Source: Candidatus Woesearchaeota archaeon
GTDB taxonomy: Archaea > Nanobdellota > Nanobdellia > SCGC-AAA011-G17 > GW2011-AR20
Assembly: GCA_018302725.1 (NCBI GenBank)
Contig: JAGVZJ010000046.1
Location: 1-6,347 of the forward strand
Reading direction: 5' to 3'
DNA length: 6,347 nucleotides
Shown: positions 1 through 5,424 of the stretch, piece by piece
Layout: every line of letters begins with the position of its first letter
How positions within the stretch are numbered: the stretch's first letter is position 1
Made by a program: the position numbers and the translations under genes
The notes under the pieces: generated by a model
Told to the model about the DNA's origin: nothing
The model's database searches: none
Seen by the model: the letters and a program-made list of their open reading frames with translations, nothing else

Positions 1-50
1 ATAAATTCCTTAAAAGGTCAAAATACCTTGGAAAAGATCTTCCTAAAAAT

Positions 51-1583
51 GTGGAAGAATTAAAAAAAGAATTCTTAGAAGAGATAAGAAATGAAGATTC
101 CTCAAAGCATTCTAAATTAATTGAATCTTTAACTTTAATTGAAAGAAAAGTATTGCCACTGCTTAAAAAAACTAATACATTAGCTACATTAGTGAAAGAA
201 ACAGACCTAAAAGAAATTGAAGTTATGAGGGCATTACAGTGGCTTTCAAATAAGGAAATAATAAAATTAACAAAAAAAACAAAAGAGGTTGTCAAGCTGG
301 ATAAAAACGGAGAACTTTATATTAAGAAAGGACTGCCTGAAAAAAGATTTCTTTCTGCTTTAGACAAGCCAAGATCTATGCAGGAGATTATGGAAATTGC
401 TAAGCTTGACAAAGACGAGTTAACTGTTTGTCTTGGAATTTTAAAAAGAAAAAAATTGATTGAAATCGGAAAAGAAGTGAAGAAGTTAGATGAAGACAAA
501 GAAATTAAAAAAATGGAAAACTTTCTCAAACAACTGCCCGCTTCTCCTGATGAGCTAGATAAGGAAATTCTTAAGGAATTAAAATCAAGAAAAGAAATAA
601 TAAAAGAGGTTCTGGAAAAAGAAAGAAAAGCCTCCCTAACTTCTTTAGGTAAAGAGTTGTTAAAAGAAAATCTGAAAATTAATTTAATTGAGTCTTTAAC
701 TCCTGAAATACTAAGAGAAAAATCATTTACAGGAAAAAAGTTCAGAAGATATGATGTAAAGATAAATGTTCCAAGAATCTACAATGGAAGAAGGCACTTT
801 GTCAATCAGGCAATAGATTATGCAAGAAGAGTCTGGACAGATTTAGGATTTAAAGAAATGACTGGCCCGATAATTAATACTTCCTTCTGGAACTTTGATG
901 CTCTGTTCCAGCCCCAAGATCATCCTGCTAGAGATTTACAGGATAGTATTTTCCTAAATAAAAAGGGGGAGCTTCCTGAGTTCTTCAAAGATAAAGTAAA
1001 AGATATGCATGAACTAGGTTATGAAAAAAGTAAGGGCTGGCAGTATTCCTGGAATGAAGAAGTTGCTAAAAAACTTGTAATGCGTACTCACACAACAGTG
1101 TTATCTGCTTTAACATTGTCTAAATTAAAAAAAACAGAATACCCTGCCAAATTCTTTGCAATCGGAAAAAACTTCAGAAATGAAACTGTTGACTGGTCTC
1201 ACGGTTTTGAATTCAACCAAACAGAAGGCATTGTTGTAGATCCAAATGCTAACTTCAGAAATTTATTAGGCTATCTAAAAGAATTTTTCAAGAAGATGGG
1301 ATTTAAAAATGCAAGGTTTAGGCCAGCTTATTTCCCATACACAGAACCGTCAGTTGAAATTGATGTATATCATCCTGTTCATAAAAAATGGGTTGAGCTA
1401 GGTGGAGCTGGCATGTTCAGACCAGAAGTTGTAATTCCTCTTTTAGGAGAAGACGTGCCAGTTTTAGCATGGGGTCCTGGTTTTGATAGAATGATAATGG
1501 ATTATTACAAAATAACAGATTTAAGAGAGCTGTATAAAAATGATTTGAAGCAATTAAGGGAGATTAAGACTTGGTTAAGATAG
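51..1583 (+). CDS. pheS: Phenylalanine--tRNA ligase alpha subunit (PheS)
   Basis: Catalytic chain of the (alpha-beta)2 class II synthetase that charges tRNA-Phe with phenylalanine in the cytoplasm. Residues about 20-150 are two winged-helix-like segments typical of archaeal PheS (for example 'VMRALQWL' near 58-65), and about 155-225 is a charged helical linker. The class II core runs from about 240 to 505. Visible motifs are 'DHPARDLQDSIFL' (290-302), 'MRTHTT' (344-349), motif 2 'FRNETVDWSHGFEFNQTEG' (375-393), the substrate-pocket 'YFPYTEPSVEI' (427-437), and motif 3 'GPGFDRMIM' (475-483). At 510 aa the length is normal for archaea. The start given is GTG at 51, the only ATG/GTG/TTG before the conserved region in this frame; no Shine-Dalgarno is seen. 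The frame stays open to the left edge, so the true start is uncertain. It ends 10 nt before the mazG-like gene and shares an operon with it. Confidence 0.95.
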   Translation: MEELKKEFLEEIRNEDSSKHSKLIESLTLIERKVLPLLKKTNTLATLVKETDLKEIEVMRALQWLSNKEIIKLTKKTKEVVKLDKNGELYIKKGLPEKRFLSALDKPRSMQEIMEIAKLDKDELTVCLGILKRKKLIEIGKEVKKLDEDKEIKKMENFLKQLPASPDELDKEILKELKSRKEIIKEVLEKERKASLTSLGKELLKENLKINLIESLTPEILREKSFTGKKFRRYDVKINVPRIYNGRRHFVNQAIDYARRVWTDLGFKEMTGPIINTSFWNFDALFQPQDHPARDLQDSIFLNKKGELPEFFKDKVKDMHELGYEKSKGWQYSWNEEVAKKLVMRTHTTVLSALTLSKLKKTEYPAKFFAIGKNFRNETVDWSHGFEFNQTEGIVVDPNANFRNLLGYLKEFFKKMGFKNARFRPAYFPYTEPSVEIDVYHPVHKKWVELGGAGMFRPEVVIPLLGEDVPVLAWGPGFDRMIMDYYKITDLRELYKNDLKQLREIKTWLR

Positions 1584-1587
1584 GGGG
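1582..1587 (+). promoter_or_regulatory. Shine-Dalgarno of the mazG-like gene
   Basis: A purine run AGGGGG overlaps the pheS stop codon (TAG 1581-1583) and lies 6 nt before the ATG at 1594. It supports that start and suggests translation of the mazG-like gene is coupled to termination on pheS. Confidence 0.6.
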
Positions 1588-1593
1588 TTAAAA

Positions 1594-1869
1594 ATGGAAT
1601 TAAAAGAACTGCAAAATAAAATAAAAAGATTTGACAAAGAAAGAGGATGGAATAAAGATTGGAATCTTAAAGATCTGAGCTTGAATCTAACCGAGGAGAT
1701 AGGGGAACTCTGGAATTTGGTTAAGTGGGTGGATGTAGAAAAACAAAAAGAAATTGTAAAAAAGAAGAAAGAAGAAGTTTCTGACTTTGTAGGAGACGCA
1801 TTATTCTTAATATTAAAAATAGCAAACCAGACAGATATAGATGCAGAAAAGGAGTACTTTCAACATTAG
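1594..1869 (+). CDS. MazG-type nucleotide pyrophosphohydrolase, truncated by frameshift
   Basis: MazG-fold all-alpha NTP pyrophosphohydrolases cleave (d)NTPs to NMP plus pyrophosphate, usually as a house-cleaning function. The 91-residue product carries the family's metal site: E35-I-G-E38 in 'LTEEIGELW' and E61-V-S-D64 in 'EEVSDFVGDALFLI'. After 'TDIDAEK' (residue 86) the frame turns into a short unrelated tail and stops at 1867-1869. The expected C-terminus continues in another frame (see the entry at 1854-1967). One missing base near 1852 explains this: GCA read as GA would restore 'DIDAEKAVLSTLAEFEKR' and a protein of about 124 aa. The catalytic residues lie before the break, but the final helices that help pack the dimer are lost, so activity is doubtful. 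A sequencing error cannot be excluded. It sits 10 nt after pheS with a good ribosome site. Confidence 0.8.
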   Translation: MELKELQNKIKRFDKERGWNKDWNLKDLSLNLTEEIGELWNLVKWVDVEKQKEIVKKKKEEVSDFVGDALFLILKIANQTDIDAEKEYFQH

Positions 1870-1967
1870 CAGAATTTGAGAAGAGAATGCCTGCAGAAAA
1901 GATGAGAGAAGTTAAACATGCAAACAAACTAGCGGGAGGAATTGACAATAAAGAATGCCAACAGTAA
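1854..1967 (+). pseudogene. Out-of-frame C-terminal remnant of the mazG-like gene
   Basis: Read from GTA at 1854 this frame gives 'VLSTLAEFEKRMPAEKM' followed by 'REVKHANKLAGGIDNKECQQ' and a TAA at 1965-1967. This is the typical MazG-like C-terminus, with the 'GGIDNK' ending, and it joins the upstream frame by a -1 relation. No independent start or ribosome site is seen, so it is a fragment of the same gene and not a separate one. Its last codons (TGC CAA CAG TAA) lie inside the left copy of the pheT-start repeat, showing that mazG originally overlapped pheT by 13 nt. Confidence 0.75.
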
Positions 1968-1972
1968 ACCTA
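1954..1972 (+). repeat. Left copy of 19-bp direct repeat (vestigial pheT start)
   Basis: AATGCCAACAGTAAACCTA is identical to 2700-2718, where it is the start of pheT (M-P-T-V-N-L). Similarity stops beyond this on both sides, apart from a weak continuation (CAGA after a 2-nt gap). The copy opens a dead reading frame from ATG 1955 that stops at 2003-2005 after 16 codons. It also contains the stop of the mazG remnant. It marks the left edge of the toxin-antitoxin insertion. Confidence 0.9.
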
Positions 1973-1980
1973 CAGAAAGT

Positions 1981-1988
1981 TTTATATA
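1981..1988 (+). promoter_or_regulatory. TATA-box promoter of the toxin-antitoxin operon
   Basis: TTTATATA preceded by the purine-rich GAAAG (1975-1979) looks like an archaeal TATA box with BRE. The expected transcription start is about 25-27 nt downstream, near 2010, giving a leader of roughly 20-25 nt before ATG 2034. It lies only 8 nt inside the left edge of the cassette, so the promoter probably arrived with it. Transcripts from it can read on into pheT. Confidence 0.6.
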
Positions 1989-2024
1989 TAAGATTAATCT
2001 TATAAATAAGATATAACTTATTTA
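1987..2024 (+). promoter_or_regulatory. Double-palindrome operator of the toxin-antitoxin operon
   Basis: Two dyads lie end to end. The first, 1987-2004, is a perfect 18-bp palindrome, TATAAGATTAATCTTATA. The second, 2003-2010 with 2017-2024, is TAAATAAG-N6-CTTATTTA. Both are built from the half-site ATAAGAT, at 1988 (+), 1997 (-), 2006 (+) and 2015 (-, one mismatch), with an exact 9-bp step. The array lies between the TATA box and the Shine-Dalgarno, overlapping the predicted transcription start, where bound AbrB-type antitoxin would repress. Autoregulation by the antitoxin is known for such modules; its binding here is inferred. Confidence 0.6.
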
Positions 2025-2030
2025 GGAGGT
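2024..2030 (+). promoter_or_regulatory. Shine-Dalgarno of the antitoxin gene
   Basis: AGGAGGT is a near-perfect anti-16S match placed 3 nt before ATG 2034. It is the strongest ribosome site in the window, fitting the need to make antitoxin in excess of toxin. Its first base is also the end of the second operator palindrome. Confidence 0.75.
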
Positions 2031-2033
2031 AAC

Positions 2034-2294
2034 ATGACAGAAATAATTGAAATGGGGACTGTGAGTTCAAGGGGCCAAATTTGTATTCCAAATGGTATAA
2101 GAAGAGAAATGGGTCTAAAAGAAGGAAGTAAAATACTGTTTGTACTAGAAAAAGATTCTTTATTGGTTAAAAGAGTATCTACGGAAACTTTTGCCCAAAT
2201 AACTAAACCCTTAAAAAAAGAAGCAGAGAAATCAAATATAAAAGAATCTGATGTAAACAGGATAATACATAATTCCAGAAAATTAAAAAGATGA
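2034..2294 (+). CDS. AbrB/SpoVT-fold antitoxin (VapB-like)
   Basis: DNA-binding antitoxin of 86 aa that neutralises the PIN RNase encoded next to it and probably represses its own promoter. Residues about 6-48 form a swapped-hairpin AbrB domain, with the hallmark 'GTVSSRGQICIPNGIRREMG' (8-27) and 'LKEGSKILFVLEKDSLLVKR' (28-47). Residues about 50-86 ('FAQITKPLKKEAEKSNIKES' and on to 'DVNRIIHNSRKLKR') are a charged helical tail, the usual toxin-binding part of VapB-type antitoxins. The start is fixed by a strong Shine-Dalgarno. Its TGA stop overlaps the toxin ATG (ATGA, 2291-2294), the standard coupled antitoxin-first arrangement. Confidence 0.9.
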   Translation: MTEIIEMGTVSSRGQICIPNGIRREMGLKEGSKILFVLEKDSLLVKRVSTETFAQITKPLKKEAEKSNIKESDVNRIIHNSRKLKR

Positions 2295-2713
2295 AGATTA
2301 CTGTGGATACAAATGTATTAATCACTGCCACCTTCTGGAATGGTGATTCAAATATAATAATTGGAAAAGCTGAAAAGAAAGAGATTGAACTGGTACTTTC
2401 GATGGAAATCCTCAAAGAGTTTTCAAAAGTCCTCGCATATAAAGAGATTCAAGACAAAATTAGGAACAAAAATCTTGAGATGAAAAGAACTGTAGAAAAG
2501 GTTGCAGCAATTTCAACAATAGTTGAACCAACACAAAGATTTGCCGTTGTTAAAGAAGATTCAGATGATAATAAATTTATAGAATGCGCAAAAGCAGGAA
2601 ATGTTGATTTTATTATAAGCAAAGATAATCATTTATTAAAAATAAAAGAGTTTGAGGGAATAAAAATAATAACTTCCAAAGAATTTTTAAAAATAATAAA
2701 ATGCCAACAGTAA
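2291..2713 (+). CDS. PIN-domain toxin RNase (VapC-like, COG1569 type)
   Basis: Putative metal-dependent endoribonuclease toxin of 140 aa; VapC relatives cut tRNA, rRNA or mRNA, but the target here cannot be read from sequence. The PIN acidic residues are present: D6 in 'VDTNVLI', E43 in 'EILKEF', D93 in 'DSDDNKFIECA' and D112 in 'FIISKDNHLL'. The order and the 'SKDNHLL' wording match the 'putative toxin-antitoxin PIN family' (COG1569). All catalytic residues look intact. The ATG overlaps the antitoxin stop by 4 nt. Its end is odd: the last codons and stop (TGC CAA CAG TAA) lie inside the pheT start region, so the toxin overlaps pheT by 13 nt and its natural stop appears to have been replaced. 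Confidence 0.92.
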   Translation: MKITVDTNVLITATFWNGDSNIIIGKAEKKEIELVLSMEILKEFSKVLAYKEIQDKIRNKNLEMKRTVEKVAAISTIVEPTQRFAVVKEDSDDNKFIECAKAGNVDFIISKDNHLLKIKEFEGIKIITSKEFLKIIKCQQ

Positions 2714-2718
2714 ACCTA
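2700..2718 (+). repeat. Right copy of 19-bp direct repeat (functional pheT start)
   Basis: Identical to 1954-1972, offset 746 bp. It provides the pheT initiation codon and first six codons and, in another frame, the last three codons and stop of the PIN toxin. Confidence 0.9.
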
Positions 2719-4359
2719 AACAGACATGAAGTTGAAAAACTAGTAGGAAAAAAACTAGAGTTAGAAGCATTGAAAGACAGAATCAGCATGCTGGGAACTG
2801 ACTTAGATGACATAACAGATGATGAAATTATTGTGGAAATCTTTCCTAACAGACCAGACATGCTTTCAGAGCAGGGTTTTGCAAGAGCTTTATCTTCTTT
2901 TATCGGAGTAAAAACAGGTTTAAAAGAATTTAAGATAGTTAAATCAAAAAATAAAGTTATAGCAGAAAAATCTTTGCCAAAAGAATGGCCTTACTGTTTC
3001 GCTTGTATTGTTAAAAATTTAAAGTTTGATAGCGAAAAAATTATACAGGTAGTTCAGATTCAGGAAAAATTGGGAGTTTCATTATTAAGAAACAGAAAAA
3101 AGGGAGGAATTGGATTATACCCATTAGAAAAAATAAAATTCCCAGTAAGGTTTGTGGGCATGAATCCTGATGAAATCAGATTTAGGCCTCTGGAATACCC
3201 GGATGAGATCACAGGAAGAGAGATACTGTCAAAGCATCCAAAAGGAAAAACATATGGAAAAATATGTGAATCATGGAGCAAATTCCCTGTTTTCATGGAT
3301 TCAAATAATGTAATTATGTCTATGCCTCCAATTATCAATTCTCATGATGTTGGAAAGATAGATGAAACAACAAAAGATGTATTTGTTGAGATAACAGGAA
3401 ATGACTTAGAAACAGTTAAAAAAGCATTAATCATCATGGCAACAGCTTTGTCTGATATGGGTGGAACAGTTTATTCCTTAGAAAACATTGATCAGAAAAA
3501 TGATTCATTGCAATTCCCGGATTTAATGCCAGAAAAAATGAAATTAAACCTGGATTACGCAAACAAAATGCTTGGTTTAGACTTAAAAGAAAATGAAATA
3601 AAAACATTGCTTGAAAGAATGGGGTATAATTATAGCAAAGGAACAGTAGAAATCCCAGCTTACAGGGCAGATATCCTGCATGAAATTGATTTGATAGAAG
3701 ATATAGCAATTGCATATGGTTATGAAAACTTCAAAGAGGAAATACCAGATGTTTCTACAATAGGAGAAGAATCTCAAATTACAAAATTCAAAAGAAAAGT
3801 AGCTGAAATTTTAATCGGGTTAGAATTGATAGAATGCTCTTCTTTCCACTTATCCAATCAAATCACACTAAATGAAAAGATGAATTCAAAAAATAAATTA
3901 ATAACAGTGGAGAGTGCAGTAAATACTGATTATGACACATTAAGAAATTCTTTAATCCCCAACTTAATGGAAATCCTAAGCAGAAACAAAAGATATGAAT
4001 ATCCCCAAAACATATTTGAAATTGGAACTGTATTTGAGGAAGGAGATACAGAAACAGGAATTAAAGAGTCAGAAAGTTTGTCTGTACTAAAGTGCGGAAA
4101 AGAAGTTAATTTCACAGGCATAAAGCAGGTATTAGATGTTATCATGAACTCTCTGGAAATAGAGTATGAAATAGAAGAAATTTCCCATCCATGGTTCATA
4201 GCAGGAAGATCAGGAGAGATTCTAGTCAACAAAAAAAGAATTGGTGTTCTTGGAGAAATAAATCCTGAAGTATTAACCAACTGGAGGCTTGAGATGCCTG
4301 CTTCTGTTTTGGAGTTAAATATAGGAAGCTTAAGCTTCTTAGAAAAAGATAAAATTTAA
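2701..4359 (+). CDS. pheT: Phenylalanine--tRNA ligase beta subunit (PheT)
   Basis: Structural, editing and tRNA-contacting chain of the phenylalanyl-tRNA synthetase, partner of PheS. The N-terminal part has 'FPNRPDMLSEQGFARALSSF' (48-67). A B3/B4 domain (about 90-260), which edits Tyr-tRNA-Phe in this family, includes 'IMSMPPIINSHDVGKI' (205-220). A B5 domain follows (about 275-343, with 'VEIPAYRADILHEIDLIEDI' at 316-335), then a class II core-like domain (355-545) with 'DYDTLRNSLIPNL' and 'IFEIGTVF'. At 552 aa it is full length for archaea. The ATG lies inside the repeat, 13 nt before the end of the toxin frame. No Shine-Dalgarno is present just upstream (AT-rich AAAAATAATAA), so initiation probably depends on coupling to toxin translation. 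The MPTV start agrees with archaeal homologues. Confidence 0.96.
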   Translation: MPTVNLNRHEVEKLVGKKLELEALKDRISMLGTDLDDITDDEIIVEIFPNRPDMLSEQGFARALSSFIGVKTGLKEFKIVKSKNKVIAEKSLPKEWPYCFACIVKNLKFDSEKIIQVVQIQEKLGVSLLRNRKKGGIGLYPLEKIKFPVRFVGMNPDEIRFRPLEYPDEITGREILSKHPKGKTYGKICESWSKFPVFMDSNNVIMSMPPIINSHDVGKIDETTKDVFVEITGNDLETVKKALIIMATALSDMGGTVYSLENIDQKNDSLQFPDLMPEKMKLNLDYANKMLGLDLKENEIKTLLERMGYNYSKGTVEIPAYRADILHEIDLIEDIAIAYGYENFKEEIPDVSTIGEESQITKFKRKVAEILIGLELIECSSFHLSNQITLNEKMNSKNKLITVESAVNTDYDTLRNSLIPNLMEILSRNKRYEYPQNIFEIGTVFEEGDTETGIKESESLSVLKCGKEVNFTGIKQVLDVIMNSLEIEYEIEEISHPWFIAGRSGEILVNKKRIGVLGEINPEVLTNWRLEMPASVLELNIGSLSFLEKDKI

Positions 4360-4383
4360 AAAACCAGCTTCTATGGCAATCTT

Positions 4384-5394
4384 ATGGAGCATGTAAAAAG
4401 AGTTGTTGCTGCTTTATCTAAAAGAGAAACATATCCGGAAAGTGTAGATAATGTAAATGTAATTAATACTGCTGTTTCATGCGTTTTTCTTACTGGAGGG
4501 CATGCTTACAAAATAAACAAACCGTTAAACCTTGGATTTCTTGATTATTCCACTTTAGAAAAGAGAAAAGAAATCCTGGAAAAAGAATTGGAACTAAACA
4601 GTATTCTATGCCCTGAAATATACAAAGAAGTATTGCCTATAACAGAAGACAATGGGGAGATAAAGATAGCAGGAGATGGAAAAATAATAGAGTATGCTTT
4701 AAAGATGAAAGAATTCCCCCAAGAAGGGATCTTAACCAATTTATTAAAAGAAGAAAAAGCATCAAAAGAACATGTGTTGAAGATAGCAAAGAAAATTGCA
4801 GGCTTCCATAGAATAACCCCCACTTCAGAAGAAATTCAAAAGTATGGATCATATGACGCAGTTAAAGAGTTATGGGATGAAATATTTAAACAGGCTAAAA
4901 AGTTTGCTGATGAAGCAGTTGACAAAGATCAGTATGGAGTGATAAAAGAAAGAGTAACAAGTTTTTTGATGAGAAACAGAGATTTCTTTGAAAACAGAGT
5001 TAAGGAAGGAAAGATTAAATACACTCATGGAGATTTCCACTCAGCAAATATCTGTGTAGCAGAAGACATCCATATATTTGATAGAATTGTGTTCAATATG
5101 AAATTTCCATGTTCAGATACAGCAGCAGAAGTTGCATTTCTGGCAATGGACCTGGATTTTCATAAACAACCTGAATTATCCATCTATTTTGTTCAAGAAT
5201 ATCTAAAAGAAACACAAGACCATAATATAATCCATTTGCTTGACTTCTACAAATGTTTCAGAGCAGCAATAAGAGGAGAAATAGCCTGCTTCAAATCAGA
5301 AGACAAGAATGTCCCAGAAAAAGAGAGACAAGCTGCCATAACAGAAGCTAGGGAGTATTTTGATTTATCTGCAGAGTATGCACTAAAACTATAG
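4384..5394 (+). CDS. Aminoglycoside-phosphotransferase-fold kinase (COG2187-like)
   Basis: Kinase-like protein of 336 aa resembling the N-terminal half of COG2187 proteins, which are usually about 500 aa with a C-terminal P-loop ATPase; that second domain is absent here. Visible features are 'GGHAYKINKPLNLGFLDYST' (38-57, K43 as probable ATP lysine), 'HGDFHSAN' (215-222, catalytic D217 and N222), 'IFDRIVFN' (231-238, D233 as probable metal ligand) and 'AAEVAFLAMDLDFH' (247-260). As I recall the family, the motif after D233 normally reads 'IEF'; here it is 'IVF', so activity on a standard substrate is uncertain. The substrate is unknown and there is no reason to infer drug resistance. It starts 24 nt after pheT with no clear Shine-Dalgarno and probably rides on the same transcript. 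Confidence 0.85.
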   Translation: MEHVKRVVAALSKRETYPESVDNVNVINTAVSCVFLTGGHAYKINKPLNLGFLDYSTLEKRKEILEKELELNSILCPEIYKEVLPITEDNGEIKIAGDGKIIEYALKMKEFPQEGILTNLLKEEKASKEHVLKIAKKIAGFHRITPTSEEIQKYGSYDAVKELWDEIFKQAKKFADEAVDKDQYGVIKERVTSFLMRNRDFFENRVKEGKIKYTHGDFHSANICVAEDIHIFDRIVFNMKFPCSDTAAEVAFLAMDLDFHKQPELSIYFVQEYLKETQDHNIIHLLDFYKCFRAAIRGEIACFKSEDKNVPEKERQAAITEAREYFDLSAEYALKL

Positions 5395-5402
5395 TTTTAT
5401 AA
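5395..5402 (+). promoter_or_regulatory. TATA-box promoter for leaderless DHH gene
   Basis: TTTTATAA begins right after the kinase stop codon (TAG 5392-5394). Its centre is about 26 nt before ATG 5425, the usual TATA-to-start distance in archaea, so transcription would begin at or next to the start codon. No Shine-Dalgarno lies between, which fits a leaderless mRNA. Confidence 0.55.
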
Positions 5403-5424
5403 GATTTGTCATAAAAAATATATC

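Larger units (their letters stand above)
1973..2699 (+). mobile_element. Inserted toxin-antitoxin cassette between mazG and pheT
   Basis: A 727-bp segment lies between two 19-bp direct copies of the pheT start. It contains a promoter, operator palindromes, an AbrB-type antitoxin and nearly all of a PIN toxin. Deleting it with one repeat copy (746 bp in total) rejoins mazG to pheT with a clean 13-nt overlap. No transposase, integrase or terminal inverted repeats are present, so the insertion mechanism is unknown. The flanking repeat could be a long target duplication or a recombination scar. Calling it a mobile element is inference from this structure. Confidence 0.6.

Noticed and set aside
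1843..1856. Programmed -1 frameshifting to make full-length MazG
   Set aside because: The sequence GCA GAA AAG GAG has no classic X-XXY-YYZ slippery heptamer, and no clear stem-loop or internal Shine-Dalgarno was seen nearby. Simple loss of one base explains it better.
1973..2699. An insertion sequence or integrated element carrying the toxin-antitoxin genes
   Set aside because: No transposase, recombinase or terminal inverted repeats were found; the two ends of the segment are unrelated. Only the flanking direct repeat supports insertion.
2661..2699. Repeated TAAAAATAATAA at 2661-2672 and 2688-2699
   Set aside because: Low-complexity AT-rich coding sequence for similar Lys-Ile-Ile stretches at the toxin C-terminus; not convincing as a regulatory repeat.
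3060..4280. Long open frames on the minus strand opposite pheT, and similar ones opposite the other genes
   Set aside because: They are antisense shadows of well-supported genes, with hydrophobic, Phe/Leu/Ser-rich compositions expected from complementing AT-rich coding sequence, and no recognisable motifs.
4325..4338. 14-bp palindrome GAAGCTTAAGCTTC
   Set aside because: It lies within the last codons of pheT, too short to form a stable hairpin with a loop and with no poly-T tract after it, so not a terminator; probably chance.
4384..5394. Antibiotic resistance gene (aminoglycoside phosphotransferase)
   Set aside because: Only the kinase fold and HGDxH-x-x-N motif are shared; overall wording matches the uncharacterised COG2187 group and not known resistance enzymes.
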